Origin: Streptomyces sp. NBC_00654
GTDB taxonomy: Bacteria > Actinomycetota > Actinomycetes > Streptomycetales > Streptomycetaceae
DNA: 64,000 bases
Assembly (NCBI RefSeq): GCF_026341775.1
Contig: NZ_JAPEOB010000001.1
Coordinates: forward strand, 3,348,001 to 3,412,000
Direction of reading: 5' to 3'
In this document: in pieces, positions 40,232 through 48,246 of the stretch
How positions within the stretch are numbered: the first letter of the stretch is position 1
Layout: each line of letters begins with the position of its first letter
The notes under the pieces: generated by a model
The model's database searches: none
What the model was told of the DNA's origin: nothing
What the model saw: the letters and a program-made list of their open reading frames with translations, nothing else
Translations under genes and position numbers: made by a program

Positions 40232-41599
40232 TCACTTCCGTTCGTACGCGGCCATCGCGGCCCGTACCGCGGGGGAGAACAGCTCGGGGCCCAGCGCGTC
40301 GGAGTGGGCCAGCCCCTCGGGGGAGAGCCGCAGCAGATCCCCGCCGGCGCTCCCGTCCAGCCAGCCGCGCGCCGCGAAGCGGTCCAGCTCGGCCGGGAAG
40401 TCCTCGCGCGGATCCGTGCCGAACCGCTGCCGGTACTCCTCGGGCCGCAGACCCGCGGCCTGGAGCAGCGACTGGAGGAGATGGCGCCTGCGCGCCTCGT
40501 CGGTGTCCACATACCGGCCCACCTCGGCCCGGGAGAAGTCCTCGGTCGCGGTGAACCCGTCGATGATGCCGCGGATCTCCCGCATCTCCACCGCGTAGTC
40601 GAAGGAGTAGTGAAGCGACGCGGTGTACGAGCGGGCTCCGCAGCCGAGACCGATCATGCCGTCGGTCTGGCAGGCGTAGTCGTCGGGGCCCTCCGCCGGG
40701 GCGTCGGCACGGCGGAACATCCGCATCGACACCTGCTCGTAGCCATGGGCCAGGAGATGGTCGCGTCCGGCCCGGTAGAGCCGCAGCCGCTGTTCGTCCC
40801 AGGAGTCCGCGGCACGCTCCTCGGCCGCCGGGTCCGCGGCCGTCCCGAGACGGCCGAGGCCGGTCAGCGGGCGTACGTACAGCGGATAGAGGTAGAGCTC
40901 CTCGGGGCGCCAGGCCAGCGCGGCGTCCAGGGAGGTGCGCCAGCTCCGCTCGGTCTGCCCGTCGATGCCGTAGATCAGGTCGATGTTGAGGACCGGCACC
41001 CGGGCGTCACGGATCCGGCCGAGGGCCGCCTCCACATCGGCGCGGTGCTGCGGGCGGACCGCCGCGCGGGCCTCGGCGTCGACGAAGCTCTGCACACCGA
41101 TGCTGATCCTGGTCGCGCCGCGGTCGGCGAGCACGGCCAGCCGGTCCGCCGTCGCGGTCGACGGCGAGGTCTCCACGGACAGCGGCACCGCGCGCAGGTC
41201 GGCGCCCATCCGCTTCTCCGCGATGTCGCAGAGCCGCTCCAGCTCGCCGGCGGTCAGGAAGGTCGGCGTACCGCCGCCGAACGCGGCGGCGGCGAACCGC
41301 ACCGGCTCCTGATCGCCCAGCGCGTCCCGGACGGCGGTCGCCTGCCGGTCCAGCGCGTCGAGATAGCGCGTGGTCAGCTCCTCGGGCGCACCGATCCGGG
41401 TGAAGAGATTGCAGAAGCCGCAGCGGACCTCGCAGAACGGTATGTGGAGATAGAGGGAGAGCGCGTCCTTGGGCTCCGCCGCCCACAGCTCACGCAGCGC
41501 GGGCCGGCCGGTGAGCGGCCGGTAGGCCGTCTTGTGCGGATAGGCGTAGACGTAGCTCTCGTACGGCCTGACGGCGGGCAGGGTCGGGCTGGTCATCAT
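40232..41599 (-). CDS. STM4012-family radical SAM protein (HemN-like)
   Basis: 455-residue radical SAM protein related to coproporphyrinogen dehydrogenase HemN and its relatives. The cluster motif is IPFCEVRCGFCNLFTR (CX3CX2C) at about 55-62. The HemN-type GGGTPTFL, SVETSPSTAT, ISIGVQSF and NIDLIYGIDGQT blocks are intact. HemN itself makes protoporphyrinogen, but HemW-like and methyltransferase relatives do other chemistry, and the context here is not haem. ATG 41599 overlaps the upstream hydrolase stop. With STM4011 it gives the operon two distinct radical SAM activities. Confidence 0.9.
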   Translation of the reverse strand: MMTSPTLPAVRPYESYVYAYPHKTAYRPLTGRPALRELWAAEPKDALSLYLHIPFCEVRCGFCNLFTRIGAPEELTTRYLDALDRQATAVRDALGDQEPVRFAAAAFGGGTPTFLTAGELERLCDIAEKRMGADLRAVPLSVETSPSTATADRLAVLADRGATRISIGVQSFVDAEARAAVRPQHRADVEAALGRIRDARVPVLNIDLIYGIDGQTERSWRTSLDAALAWRPEELYLYPLYVRPLTGLGRLGTAADPAAEERAADSWDEQRLRLYRAGRDHLLAHGYEQVSMRMFRRADAPAEGPDDYACQTDGMIGLGCGARSYTASLHYSFDYAVEMREIRGIIDGFTATEDFSRAEVGRYVDTDEARRRHLLQSLLQAAGLRPEEYRQRFGTDPREDFPAELDRFAARGWLDGSAGGDLLRLSPEGLAHSDALGPELFSPAVRAAMAAYERK

Positions 41600-42405
41600 G
41601 CGTCCCCGGGCTCAAGGAAGAAATGGGCGTACGGCACCGTCCAGACGGCTTCGTGGCCGAGCCGGTGGCCGGTGAAGCCGTCGTCCCCGTAGGCCGTGCC
41701 ATGGTCGGAGCAGACGATCGCGAAGCAGCGGCGGCGGCTGCTCGCCGCGGCGAAGAGCCGGCCGATGTGCCGGTCGACGTACTCCAGGGCGGCGGCGTGC
41801 GTGGCACGGGAGTCGCCCGCCTCGTGGGTGGCGCCCGGCCGGTGGAACCAGTTGGGCTGGTGCAGCGCCGACACATTGACGAACAGGAAGAGCCGCCGCT
41901 CCGGCGGGAGTCCGGCCACGACCTCCTCGGCGCGGGTCACCTGCTCCTCGAAGGAGGTGGGCGAGGCGACACCGAAGCCGGGCTCCCAGTGGCTCTCCTG
42001 GAACATGCCGGGCAGCACCGATCCGAGCGGCCCCTGCCGGTTGAAGAAGCCGACGCCGCCGATGCACACCGTGCGGTAGCCCTCGGCGGCCAGGGCGGAC
42101 ACCAGGTCGGGGGTGTCGAAGACGAAGGTGCCGTCCGCCGTCGTCTCACTGCCCGCGAACCGTGCCGCGAACAGCCGCGGATGCGGCCCCGGGGAGGCGG
42201 GGGTCGGCAGGAACCCGGCGAAGATCGCCTGGTGCGAGGCGTAGGTGAAACTCCCCGGCGCATGCCGCTTCTCCCAGACACCACCGGGCAGATGCCGGGC
42301 CAGATGCGGGATGCGTCCGGCGGCGGCCAGCTCCACGGCGACGTCGTAGCGCAGGGTGTCGAGAGTGACGAGCAGCAGATCGTGACGTCCGACGATCCCG
42401 CTCAT
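41596..42405 (-). CDS. STM4013/SEN3800-family hydrolase (alkaline phosphatase superfamily)
   Basis: 269-residue metal-dependent hydrolase of the sulfatase/phosphatase/phosphodiesterase superfamily, shorter than classical sulfatases. The N-terminal LLLVTLDTLRYDVAVE holds the first metal-binding aspartate and the nucleophile position (Thr), and FAIVCSDHGTAYGDDG with GHRLGHEAVW holds the second metal site. ATG 42405 begins the conserved region (RHDLLLVTLD). GTG 42492, with AAGGAA upstream, would give a 29-residue longer form overlapping the previous gene. There is no signal peptide. It is translationally coupled to the STM4012 gene by a 4-bp overlap. Substrate unknown. Confidence 0.87.
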   Translation of the reverse strand: MSGIVGRHDLLLVTLDTLRYDVAVELAAAGRIPHLARHLPGGVWEKRHAPGSFTYASHQAIFAGFLPTPASPGPHPRLFAARFAGSETTADGTFVFDTPDLVSALAAEGYRTVCIGGVGFFNRQGPLGSVLPGMFQESHWEPGFGVASPTSFEEQVTRAEEVVAGLPPERRLFLFVNVSALHQPNWFHRPGATHEAGDSRATHAAALEYVDRHIGRLFAAASSRRRCFAIVCSDHGTAYGDDGFTGHRLGHEAVWTVPYAHFFLEPGDA

Positions 42406-42472
42406 GGCGGGTTCCCCGGTGTCCGGGGCACCGGTGTCCGGGGTGTGGCCGTCAGGGGTGCGGCGGGCGGGG

Positions 42473-43618
42473 TCAGGGGGCAGCGATGACACGGTGGTTC
42501 CTTGCTCTGTCCAGTACGGCGGCGACCTGCGCCGCATAGGTGTCCAGTCCTTCGGCGCCGCTGCCCGGCAGTCCGGTCAGACCGGGCAGCAGATCACCGA
42601 AGGCGTTGACCTCGCCGATGGCGAACCGCCGCCAGCCGGTGGCCGGCAGCAGATCGACGCCCACGCACAGCGTCCGGGGGAAACAGGCGGCGGCGCGCTC
42701 ACACATCGCGAGCGCCTCCGGCCAGCTGCCGCCCGCCGCCGCGACAGCGGCCCGGACCTCGTCCAGATCGCCCCGGACGCCGCCGAGATGCAGATTCGTC
42801 ATCGGGGACCGGCTGGTCCGCACGACGGCGTGCGTCGCGCGGCCGGCGACGACCACGACCCGCAGATCCGCGGCCCGCCCCCGCTGGGAGGCCTTGGGCA
42901 GCCAGCGCTCGACATGCAGTCCGTCCGGGGCGAGCGCGTCGACGATCGCGGCCACCTCGTGCTCCGTCTCGTACCGCCGCACCCGGAGCGAATTGAACAG
43001 CCGCCCCTCCGCGTCCCGTTCCACCGAGGTGCTCGCCCGGACCCGGCCGGGACCGGCCGTCTCCACGGCCAGCACCCCCGAGGCGGACGAGCCGTGGGCG
43101 AGCTTCACGAACACCCGCGGCATGCCGCGTGCCGCCATCAGCTCGCGCACATCCTCCCAGCCCCGCACGACCGGTGCGGCGGGACCGGACGTCGGTGACG
43201 CAGGCACGGCGACTCCGGCGCCGTCCAGCACGGCATGACACAGCCGCTTGTCGAACAGCGCCGCGATGTCCCCGGGATCGCCGAGCAGGGTGGCGCCCGC
43301 CGCCGAAGCGGCCCGCGCCACCTCCCGCACGGCCTCGGTGAACGCCGCGTACCAGCGTGAGGTCCCCTCCACGCGCGAGGGATCATCCACCCCGCGCAGC
43401 AGCCGCTCCACCTCGGCGTCCTCACCGGGCGAGTCCATCCGTACGGTCTCGCCCGGCCGGAACGTCACCTCACCGGTCAGCACCTGGAGCCAGGACACGA
43501 CACGGACGCCGGGCAGCCCGGCGGCGCGCACGGCTTCCCGGAAGAAGGCGACGCGCCGGTTGTCCGGATTGCCGACGACCGCGAGACGTGGCGCGTGGCT
43601 ACTCGCTGACCGCGACAT
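42473..43618 (-). CDS. STM4014-family protein, ATP-grasp-like
   Basis: 381-residue protein of the uncharacterised STM4014 family. The layout resembles ATP-grasp ligases of the RimK type: an N-terminal domain with a VVGNPDNRRVAFF strand, a central segment with the nucleotide-binding lysine (RVFVKLAHGSSASGVLAVE), ERWLPKASQRGRAADLRVVV, and a C-terminal metal-binding strand FAIGEVNAFGDLLPG. ATP-grasp enzymes form amide bonds by carboxyl phosphorylation; RimK adds glutamates to a protein's C-terminal glutamate. ATG 43618 has AGAGGA 5 bp upstream and lies 20 bp inside the end of the preceding gene. The ATP-grasp assignment is by motif reading. Confidence 0.8.
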   Translation of the reverse strand: MSRSASSHAPRLAVVGNPDNRRVAFFREAVRAAGLPGVRVVSWLQVLTGEVTFRPGETVRMDSPGEDAEVERLLRGVDDPSRVEGTSRWYAAFTEAVREVARAASAAGATLLGDPGDIAALFDKRLCHAVLDGAGVAVPASPTSGPAAPVVRGWEDVRELMAARGMPRVFVKLAHGSSASGVLAVETAGPGRVRASTSVERDAEGRLFNSLRVRRYETEHEVAAIVDALAPDGLHVERWLPKASQRGRAADLRVVVVAGRATHAVVRTSRSPMTNLHLGGVRGDLDEVRAAVAAAGGSWPEALAMCERAAACFPRTLCVGVDLLPATGWRRFAIGEVNAFGDLLPGLTGLPGSGAEGLDTYAAQVAAVLDRARNHRVIAAP

Positions 43619-44546
43619 ACCGTTCCTCTTCGTCCTCATCCACGTACTCCGCCTCGCCACTGACCGAGGCGGGTGCGCAGGCCGCGCGGATGCGGTCGAA
43701 CACCTCGTCGCTCAGGTAGTGGTGATCCAGGTCGAGCGTGGACAGATGGGTCAGCGGCTGCCCGGCCAGGAGCGCCGCCCCGCCGAGGTCGCCGAGGGTG
43801 CCCATGGAGAGCGACAGCGACTTCAGCTGGGCCACGACGGGAGCCGAGGCGACCGCCGCCGCGATCTCGTCCTGGATCTCGCTGTTCTGCAGCCCCAGAT
43901 GGCGAAGCCGGGGGAACGTGCCGCCCGACAGCAGCGGGCCCAGGTCCTCGACCGTCGCGTCGCCCCCGTACCACGTGGACCCGAACCAGATCTCCAGCCG
44001 CTCCAGAGCCGGGAGTTCCGAGGAGGTGACCGCCCGCACGACATGGCCGGGCAGCCCACCGGACTCGAAGCACAGGGACCTCAGGCTCTCGTGGCGCACC
44101 GGAGAGAGCCGCAGCCCCGCCGCCCCCGCGGTCTCCCCGCAGCCGCGCACCAGCAGCTCCTCCAGGAGCGGAAAAGCGGTGAGCACCGGGGTGATGTCCG
44201 ACATCATCAGCCAGGAGATCTCGCACTGCTCGCTCTCCACATCCGCGAGGAACAGGGCCCGCAGCGCGGGGAAGCGGTCCGCGTGTCCGGCGATCAGCTC
44301 CACCACGGGTTCGATGCCGGTGTAATTCCCCTGCCACCACGGGCCGATCACCAGCGCCCGTACCTGCTCGGTGTCGACCGTGTCCAGGAAGTGCTGCCAC
44401 AGCACGGGGAACGTCAGGGAACCCTGCCAGCCGCAGTCCAGCCGCCAGGCGACCGTGTGCGCGGGCGGCAGCTCCGAGGGGTCCCCCTCGCCCGGCTCCG
44501 GAAGCGTATGGACGCGCAGGTCGAAGAAGAGCTCGCTGTCGGTCAT
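43599..44546 (-). CDS. STM4015-family leucine-rich protein, second paralogue
   Basis: 315-residue leucine-rich-repeat-like protein of the STM4015 family. Repeats of the form LPALERLEIW, FPRLRHLGLQN, LKSLSLSMGTLGDLG and LSTLDLDHHYLSDE run through residues 170-290, an LRR solenoid likely to bind proteins. The N-terminal half has AWRLDCGWQ and CEISWLMMSD. The C-terminus is acidic (EYVDEDEE) and ends ERYVAVSE, nearly the same as its neighbour. It lies 5 bp from the upstream paralogue and overlaps STM4014 by 20 bp. No signal peptide. Role unknown: scaffold, sensor or substrate of the operon's enzymes. Confidence 0.86.
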   Translation of the reverse strand: MTDSELFFDLRVHTLPEPGEGDPSELPPAHTVAWRLDCGWQGSLTFPVLWQHFLDTVDTEQVRALVIGPWWQGNYTGIEPVVELIAGHADRFPALRALFLADVESEQCEISWLMMSDITPVLTAFPLLEELLVRGCGETAGAAGLRLSPVRHESLRSLCFESGGLPGHVVRAVTSSELPALERLEIWFGSTWYGGDATVEDLGPLLSGGTFPRLRHLGLQNSEIQDEIAAAVASAPVVAQLKSLSLSMGTLGDLGGAALLAGQPLTHLSTLDLDHHYLSDEVFDRIRAACAPASVSGEAEYVDEDEEERYVAVSE

Positions 44547-44551
44547 CGTGG

Positions 44552-45511
44552 TCACTCCGCCACGGCGGTGTAACGGCCCTCGGGGCCACCGTCGCCCCAG
44601 GGCTCGCTGCGCTCGGAGAGGTCGACCCGGACCCCGTGGGGCACCAGCGAGTCGGTGATCCGGCGTTCCATCGCCTCGGAGAGGAAGTGGTGGTGCAGGT
44701 CGAGCACTTCGAGGTGGGTGAGCGGCTGGCCCTCCAGGAGCGCCGCGGCGCCCTCGTCGCCGAGCGTGCCGTTCGACAGGTCCAGCGTGCGCAGCCGGGC
44801 GACGACCGGGGCCGAGGCGACGGCCGCCGCGATCTCGTTCTCCACCTCGCTGTTGCGCAGGCCCAGATGGTGCAGCCGGGGGAAGCGGGTGCCGGACAGC
44901 AGCGGCGCCAGGTCCGCCACGTCGGCATCGCCGCCGTACGCCGAGACCCCGAGCCACAGGTCGAGCTTCTCCAGCGCGGGCAGCTCGCTGTCCAGCACGC
45001 CCCGTACCACCTGCACGGGCAGACCGCCCGCCTCGATGGTGAGCGAGCGCAGCCGCTCGTGCCTGGTCGCCGGGAACTCCAGGTCGGTGCCGCCGCGCAC
45101 CCCGAACTCCACCAGCGAGGGGAACGCGGTGAGCAGGGCGGTGACGTCCGACTGCTCGATCCAGGAGATCTCCGCCTCCTCCAGCACCAGGTCCCCGACG
45201 AAGATCCCCTCCAGCGAGGTCAGCCGGCCGGCCGCGGCGATGACAAGGCCGATCGGCACGGAGGACGTTTCCTCGTACGACTCGCCCCACTGGCCGATGA
45301 TCAGAGCACGCACCCCGGCCGGATCGACGGCGTCCAGGAATGCCGCGAACTCCTGCTCCCAGGTCCGGTCGGCGTCCTCGTCGTCGTACGGATCGACGCT
45401 GATCCGCCATGCGGCGGCGTCGGCGGCCGGACGGGGTGCTTCGGAGGCGTCACGCTGGAAGTCGACGGCCGGAAGGCCGCACAGCTCGCTGAGATGGTCC
45501 ACACCGGACAT
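44552..45511 (-). CDS. STM4015-family leucine-rich protein, first paralogue and first gene of the operon
   Basis: 319-residue paralogue of the next gene. Matching blocks include AWRISVDPYD, VRALIIGQWG, EISWIEQSD, ALLTAFPSL, AAVASAPVVARLRTLDLSNG and the C-terminal GRYTAVAE. Leucine-rich repeats again cover the second half. The shared DNA segments (for example 43845-43910 and 44810-44875) are close enough to recombine, so this is a tandem duplication that has diverged mainly at the N-terminus. ATG 45511 has AGGAG about 10 bp upstream. It is divergent from the gene at 45689 across a 177-bp region. Confidence 0.86.
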   Translation of the reverse strand: MSGVDHLSELCGLPAVDFQRDASEAPRPAADAAAWRISVDPYDDEDADRTWEQEFAAFLDAVDPAGVRALIIGQWGESYEETSSVPIGLVIAAAGRLTSLEGIFVGDLVLEEAEISWIEQSDVTALLTAFPSLVEFGVRGGTDLEFPATRHERLRSLTIEAGGLPVQVVRGVLDSELPALEKLDLWLGVSAYGGDADVADLAPLLSGTRFPRLHHLGLRNSEVENEIAAAVASAPVVARLRTLDLSNGTLGDEGAAALLEGQPLTHLEVLDLHHHFLSEAMERRITDSLVPHGVRVDLSERSEPWGDGGPEGRYTAVAE

Positions 45512-45569
45512 GGCCCTGAGCTCCTGATGCTGGGAACGGGTTGTTGTCCGCAAGGTCTATCAAGCCCCA

Positions 45570-45624
45570 CTGACAACGCGGTGACCGGGACCTGTCCGGG
45601 GTGCCGCCGCCGGTCGATTGTCAG
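45570..45624. promoter_or_regulatory. Inverted 7-mers in the divergent STM4015/DUF6745 promoter region
   Basis: CTGACAA (45570-45576) and TTGTCAG (45618-45624) are inverted about a centre midway between the two divergent start codons. They contain TTGTCA -35-like hexamers pointing outwards, but no convincing -10 box was found on either side. Confidence 0.3.
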
Positions 45625-45688
45625 ACCCTGCCCTTAGCGTTTTCCTCGTGTTCGGCACAGCGGGTGCCGCGACCGAGGGGAGACGTCT

Positions 45689-46015
45689 GTGTACCGGCAG
45701 GGCGATGTACTGATCATGGCGGTGGAGGAGTCGGCGGTGCCCGCCCCCTTCCTCAAGGCGTCGGGCGAACTGCGCGACGGGCGGGGGCGCCTGGTGCTCG
45801 CCCTGGGCGAGGTCACCGGGCACGCGCACGCCGTGCAGGGGCCCGGCCGGCTGATCCGGGAGGCCGGTCCGTTCGGCCCGATGCTCCTTCATCTCCCCGA
45901 GGGCGGCCGGGTGGTGCACGAGGAGCACGCGGTGATCCCGCTGCCGAAGGGCTGGTTCCGGGTCGTGCGCCAGCGGGAGTACGCGCCGGGGGCGATCCGC
46001 ATCGTCGCGGACTGA
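45689..46015 (+). CDS. Hypothetical 108-residue protein paired with the DUF6745 gene
   Basis: Small soluble beta-rich protein starting at GTG 45689 with GAGGGGAG upstream. The sequence opens YRQGDVLIMAV, contains LALGEVTGHAHAVQGPG and ends in a WFRVVRQREYAPGAIRIV strand. It has glycine turns between strands and no signal peptide or membrane helix. I do not recognise a named family. The histidines in GHAHA and HEEHAV could bind a metal. It is divergent from the STM4015 operon and 165 bp upstream of the DUF6745 gene in the same direction, so it probably shares a transcript with that gene. Confidence 0.75.
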   Translation: MYRQGDVLIMAVEESAVPAPFLKASGELRDGRGRLVLALGEVTGHAHAVQGPGRLIREAGPFGPMLLHLPEGGRVVHEEHAVIPLPKGWFRVVRQREYAPGAIRIVAD

Positions 46016-46180
46016 TTCCGCCGGACCGGCAGGCGCCGGCACGACGCGGGCAGACGAGCGAGCACCGGGAACCGGGCTCCGCGGACCGGGGGCCGGACAC
46101 CGGCTCCGCTGCCGGGAACGCGATTTCCGCGATTCCACGGACGAGATACGAGACACGAGAAACAGGGGACGGGACAACCG

Positions 46181-47182
46181 ATGCAGCATGTGAACTCTTG
46201 GCGGACCGTGGCGGCGGCGACGGGCAGGGCGGACCGGGCCGCGGCGGAGGAGGGCGTGCGGCTCGCCTACCGCAGCGCGGGCCTCGCCGAGCCGGGACGG
46301 ATCATCTGGGCCGACTCGCCGCGCGCGGCGGTCGGCGTGGTGGAGAAGCTGGCCGACGCCGGCCGTTCGGTCCGCGATGACATCCGCACCCGGCCCTGGG
46401 CCGAGGAACGCCGCCGGATGTACGACGAGTTGGGCCCCGCGGGCTGGTCCGCGCTCTGGTCCGCCACCGGGGCCCAGCTCTGGGAGACCACGGCGGCCCT
46501 CGCCGAACGGATACGGACGGGTGTCGTCGCGGACCTCGCCGCACGGCCGGAGGACGAGTCCGGTGTCCGGCTGCTGCTGCTCGACGCCGTCCTCGGACAG
46601 CACGACGCCGCCTGGCTCGCCGCCTTCGACGGGCGCGGCGAGCGGTTGACCGGCCTCGCGGAGGTCGCCCGCAACGCTGGCTGGTGGTGGCCGTACGAGA
46701 ACGCCGTGGTGATCAGCGAGCGCCCCGAGGCGCTGCACCGGGACGAGGCGGGACGACTCGACCACGGGGACGGTCCGGCCCTCAGCTACGCGGACGGCTT
46801 CGCGCTGTACGCGTGGCGGGGGATGCCGGTTCCCGCCGAATTCCTGGCGGAACTGCCGGCCCTGACCCCGGAGCGGATACGCGCCGAGGAGAACGCGGAA
46901 CTGCGCCGCGTGATGCTGGAGTACTACGGCTACGACCGCTACCTCACCGAATCCCGCGCCGAACCGGTCCACCGCGACGAGACGGGCATCCTCTGGCGGA
47001 TCGCGCTGGACGGGGACGAGGACGTGGTGATGGTCGAGGTGGTCAACTCCACTCCCGAACCGGACGGCACGCACCGCACCTACTGGCTGCGGGTACCGCC
47101 GTCGACGCGGACGGCGAAGGACGGAGTCGCGTGGACCTTCGGAATCGACGGCGCGGCCTACGCGCCGGTGCGCCAGACCTGA
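46181..47182 (+). CDS. DUF6745 domain-containing protein
   Basis: 333-residue cytoplasmic protein. The C-terminal half has the DUF6745 pattern: PEALHRDEAGRLDHGDGPAL, then YADGFALYAWRGMPVP, and an LEYYGYDRYL block. The N-terminal half is helical with tryptophan-rich ARNAGWWWPYENAVVISERP. The repeated HRDExG...W pattern (HRDEAGRL, HRDETGILW) suggests an internal duplication. Function unknown. In this window it sits head-to-head with an LRR-containing maturase operon. GGGGACGGGAC precedes ATG 46181. The family name is recalled from memory. Confidence 0.8.
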   Translation: MQHVNSWRTVAAATGRADRAAAEEGVRLAYRSAGLAEPGRIIWADSPRAAVGVVEKLADAGRSVRDDIRTRPWAEERRRMYDELGPAGWSALWSATGAQLWETTAALAERIRTGVVADLAARPEDESGVRLLLLDAVLGQHDAAWLAAFDGRGERLTGLAEVARNAGWWWPYENAVVISERPEALHRDEAGRLDHGDGPALSYADGFALYAWRGMPVPAEFLAELPALTPERIRAEENAELRRVMLEYYGYDRYLTESRAEPVHRDETGILWRIALDGDEDVVMVEVVNSTPEPDGTHRTYWLRVPPSTRTAKDGVAWTFGIDGAAYAPVRQT

Positions 47183-47212
47183 TCCGGGACGCCCCGGGCC
47201 GTGCCGGGGCAG

Positions 47213-47279
47213 TGGAGGGAAAGGCGCGGGAGAAGCGGGGGAGAAGCGAGGGAGAGACGGGAGAGGCGGGGGAGAGGCG
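47213..47279. repeat. Purine-rich low-complexity tract
   Basis: A 67-bp run on the plus strand made almost wholly of G and A with short GGGAGA/GGGGGAGA units fills the space between the convergent DUF6745 and TetR genes, up to the TetR stop codon. Confidence 0.7.
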
Positions 47280-47891
47280 TCAGGCCGTCAGGGTCGCGTG
47301 GTCGATGCCCAGTTCGCGGGCGAGTGCCTCATCGGTCCACCGCAGCATCGTGGTCCGGGAGAGCGGACCCGCGTACGACGTCATCTGCACGGCCAGGCCG
47401 TCGAGCAGGGCGGTCAGACGCCAGGCGACCGACTCCGGGTCGTCGCAGTGGAACTCACCGGCGGCGGCGCCCTCTTCGATGACCGCGGCCAGCTCGGCCT
47501 TCCACCGCTGGTCGAGCTCGCCCGCCACCTCGCGCAGCGCCGGCTCGCGCAGGGAGGCCGCCCAGCCCTCGATCCACAGACGCCAGCCCTTGGCCTGGCC
47601 GGTCGGCGCGTACCAGCGGACGGCCGCCCGCAGGCGCCGCACCGCGCTGGTGCGGCGGGCCAGCAGCTTGCGCAGATGGGCGAGGTCGGCCTCGGCCGCG
47701 TACGCGAAGGCGGCGGCGACCAGTTTCTCCTTGGTCGAGAAGTGGTAGAGCACCAGCGCGTTGCTCACCCCCAGTACGGAGGCCACATCGGCGATCCGTA
47801 CGGAGGAGACCCCGCGCACCTGGATCTGTTCGACCGCGGCGCGCAGCAATTCCTCACGCCGCTCCGCCACGCCCAACCGCACTCTTGCCAC
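47280..47891 (-). CDS. TetR/AcrR-family transcriptional regulator
   Basis: 203-residue one-component repressor. The N-terminal helix-turn-helix is VSSVRIADVASVLGVSNALV followed by LYHFSTKEKLV, the standard TetR fold. The C-terminal ligand domain is helical and tryptophan-rich (GWRLWIEGWAASL), similar to BetI-like or TetR_C_6 proteins. It converges on the DUF6745 gene and is divergent from the sigma-factor gene 355 bp away. The intervening stretch 47892-48246 contains no gene I can support. Ligand and targets unknown; the two TetR-type palindromes in the window lie far from it. Confidence 0.88.
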   Translation of the reverse strand: MARVRLGVAERREELLRAAVEQIQVRGVSSVRIADVASVLGVSNALVLYHFSTKEKLVAAAFAYAAEADLAHLRKLLARRTSAVRRLRAAVRWYAPTGQAKGWRLWIEGWAASLREPALREVAGELDQRWKAELAAVIEEGAAAGEFHCDDPESVAWRLTALLDGLAVQMTSYAGPLSRTTMLRWTDEALARELGIDHATLTA

Positions 47892-48246
47892 GCGGCCACC
47901 CTAACCAATGCCCGGACCGTGTCCGGAAAGCGAGGTTCGGCTCGTCGCCGGCCTCCGGAAGCCTCTTCGCCCCTCCGGGAGCGTGGCATCACGCGTCCGG
48001 TGCGGGACCGGCGCGGAGGCGGCGGAGGCGGCGAAGGCCGGTTCCACGCTTCCGCCATGGGCCGCAGGGGCGCTCGGACGCCCCTGTCGCAGGCCTGATC
48101 CGTAAAAACACCAGGTCCTCGCTGTGACGTTTCTGTGTGCCGCCACGCAGAGGTAGGCGAGGGACGTCGGCCCCGGGGCGGGCGGACGGGGCGAATTGTG
48201 TCGCGTCGGCATGCGCCGGCGAGGCGATCGGTACGAAGAGGAACGT

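Noticed and set aside
40232..41599. HemN coproporphyrinogen dehydrogenase
   Set aside because: Motifs are HemN-like, but the operon context is the STM4011-4015 set and no haem gene adjoins, so the haem role is not supported.
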